Origin: DATDCV01 sp036524155
GTDB lineage: Bacteria; Verrucomicrobiota; Verrucomicrobiia; Limisphaerales; UBA8199
Length of the DNA stretch: 5,656 nt
Direction: 5' to 3'
NCBI GenBank assembly: GCA_036524155.1
Contig: DATDCV010000520.1
Span: 1 to 5,656, forward strand
Shown: in pieces, positions 4,957-5,656 of the stretch
How positions within the stretch are numbered: the stretch's first letter is position 1
Layout of the letters: the number at the start of each line of letters is the position of its first letter
Made by a program: the position numbers and the translations under genes
Notes under the pieces: generated by a model
What the model was told of the DNA's origin: nothing
Databases searched by the model: none
Seen by the model: only the letters and a program-made list of their open reading frames with translations

Positions 4957-5656
4957 TCAAGGCTGTGAAGCGCGCAAAGACCACAGCAGGATCCCCGACG
5001 CCGTGCCGTCCATGGTCGGTTCGTTGGACGAGTAATCCTGTTCGTCATCGTGGTAGACCGCCGGGCCCTGGAAACGGGCCAGCGGATCCGGTTGGGTGAT
5101 CGAGACGCCCCGGAGCGACCTGAAGATGTTCTCATAAACAGGACCATCCACCAGTCCGCCGCAAACGGCGCGCCCGGTAAGTTGCTGGGTTATCAGGTGC
5201 GGATCCCTTGGATGGACGCGGCCGATGCCGGTGAACATAGTGAATCCCCAGGGGTTTCGGCCGAGCAGCCAGTCACAGTGTTTTGCGGCCAGCACGTGAT
5301 AACGCGGATCCCCGGTCATCCGATCATAAAGCAGGCATTGAGTCGCCAGCGCCACGACCAGGTTGTCCGAGCACCAAATGAACGGCACGCCCACGCCGTA
5401 GGGGTTGTTCTCACCCGCGCGCAGACAACGTTCGATCCCGCGCCGGTAGTAACCCGCCAAACGTTTTTGAACATCAGGACCGACGAGGTCGTAAAGCCGG
5501 AAATGGCCGGCGTTCATGAACGGATAGAATTGGTAGTGCCCGGCGGTTTCGCGCCCCATCCAGGATTCGTCCGCTGCCAGGCGGGCGTATCGCTTCGCTT
5601 CTTCAAGGTAGCGCGACTCGCGCGTCGCACGATACAACTCCGCGGCGCCCCATTCC
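4957..5656 (-). CDS. Glycoside hydrolase family 9 (cellulase-like) enzyme, C-terminal part
   Basis: The last roughly 232 residues of a GH9 (alpha/alpha)6-barrel enzyme; the gene starts beyond the right edge. GH9 enzymes invert beta-1,4-glucosidic bonds in cellulose and related beta-glucans, or act on oligosaccharides, normally outside the cytoplasm. Recognisable parts are AAELYRATRESRYLEEAKR at the window edge, the helix-plus-loop CDWLLGRNPWGFTMFTGIG, the HPRDPHLI segment that corresponds to the substrate-binding PHHR region, GGLVDGPVYENIF, and YHDDEQDYSSNEPTMDG near the end. The Glu in that last motif (codon at 5022-5020) is the predicted catalytic acid. The N-terminal catalytic-base Asp pair, any signal peptide and any Ig-like domain lie outside the window. 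A TTG at 5637 should not be taken as the start, since the frame and the family sequence continue to the edge. The specificity (cellulose, glucan or other) cannot be told from this part. Confidence 0.93.
   Translation of the reverse strand, partial: EWGAAELYRATRESRYLEEAKRYARLAADESWMGRETAGHYQFYPFMNAGHFRLYDLVGPDVQKRLAGYYRRGIERCLRAGENNPYGVGVPFIWCSDNLVVALATQCLLYDRMTGDPRYHVLAAKHCDWLLGRNPWGFTMFTGIGRVHPRDPHLITQQLTGRAVCGGLVDGPVYENIFRSLRGVSITQPDPLARFQGPAVYHDDEQDYSSNEPTMDGTASGILLWSLRASQP

Noticed and set aside
4922..4984. Longer start of the lytic transglycosylase
   Set aside because: It would overlap the GH9 gene and put 21 charged, non-signal-like residues before the membrane anchor.
5635..5637. TTG as the start of the GH9 protein
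   Set aside because: Family-like sequence (AAELYRAT) continues in frame through this codon to the window edge, so the gene is truncated by the window.
1..5656. CRISPR array, tRNA, insertion sequence or phage genes
   Set aside because: No regularly spaced repeats, no tRNA-like cloverleaf with a TTCGA-type loop, and no transposase, integrase or phage protein signature was seen on either strand.

Overview
The window looks like a piece of a GC-rich, probably Gram-negative bacterial chromosome. The best guess is Verrucomicrobiota or a related PVC-group lineage. This is inferred from the protein flavour (a two-domain DUF1801/YdeI protein, a DUF374 acyltransferase next to ruvA, a GH9 enzyme ending in an NEPTMDG-type motif, an N-terminally extended RuvC) and not from any marker I can prove. 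No phage, insertion sequence, CRISPR array or integrase is visible. The content is mostly housekeeping and carbohydrate or envelope genes.

Layout. Positions 1 to about 200 (minus) hold most of a LARGE-type SRP RNA. The 5' Alu domain and the universally conserved apical S-domain loop are both present, and the 3' arm runs off the left edge. Positions 250 to about 480 (minus) hold what looks like the decayed C-terminal end of a metallo-beta-lactamase-fold gene. From 588 to 1551 (minus) two genes lie head to tail: a small stand-alone FHA-domain protein, then a DUF1801/YdeI-like protein. A 256-base divergent intergenic region with a striking GC-rich inverted repeat separates them from a plus-strand block. 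That block contains a non-haem ferritin (1808-2329), ruvC (2392-3012), ruvA (3019-3624) and a DUF374 lysophospholipid-acyltransferase-like gene (about 3642-4361). Converging on it from the right (minus) are a membrane-anchored lytic transglycosylase (4358-4921) and the C-terminal part of a glycoside hydrolase family 9 enzyme (4957-5656, 5' end outside the window).

How the genes fit together. RuvA binds Holliday junctions and RuvC cleaves them, so the tight ruvC-ruvA pair is a recombination-repair unit. The ruvB motor gene is not next to it. The DUF374 gene follows ruvA closely and is probably co-transcribed. The GH9 and lytic transglycosylase genes are 35 bases apart on the same strand, both act on beta-1,4-linked glycans, and may share a transcript. 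The ferritin has its own strong ribosome binding site and stores iron independently.

I do not see convincing evidence of a new multi-gene system. The points most worth checking are the large SRP RNA, the RuvC N-terminal extension, the inverted repeat upstream of the ferritin, and the broken metallo-beta-lactamase fragment.
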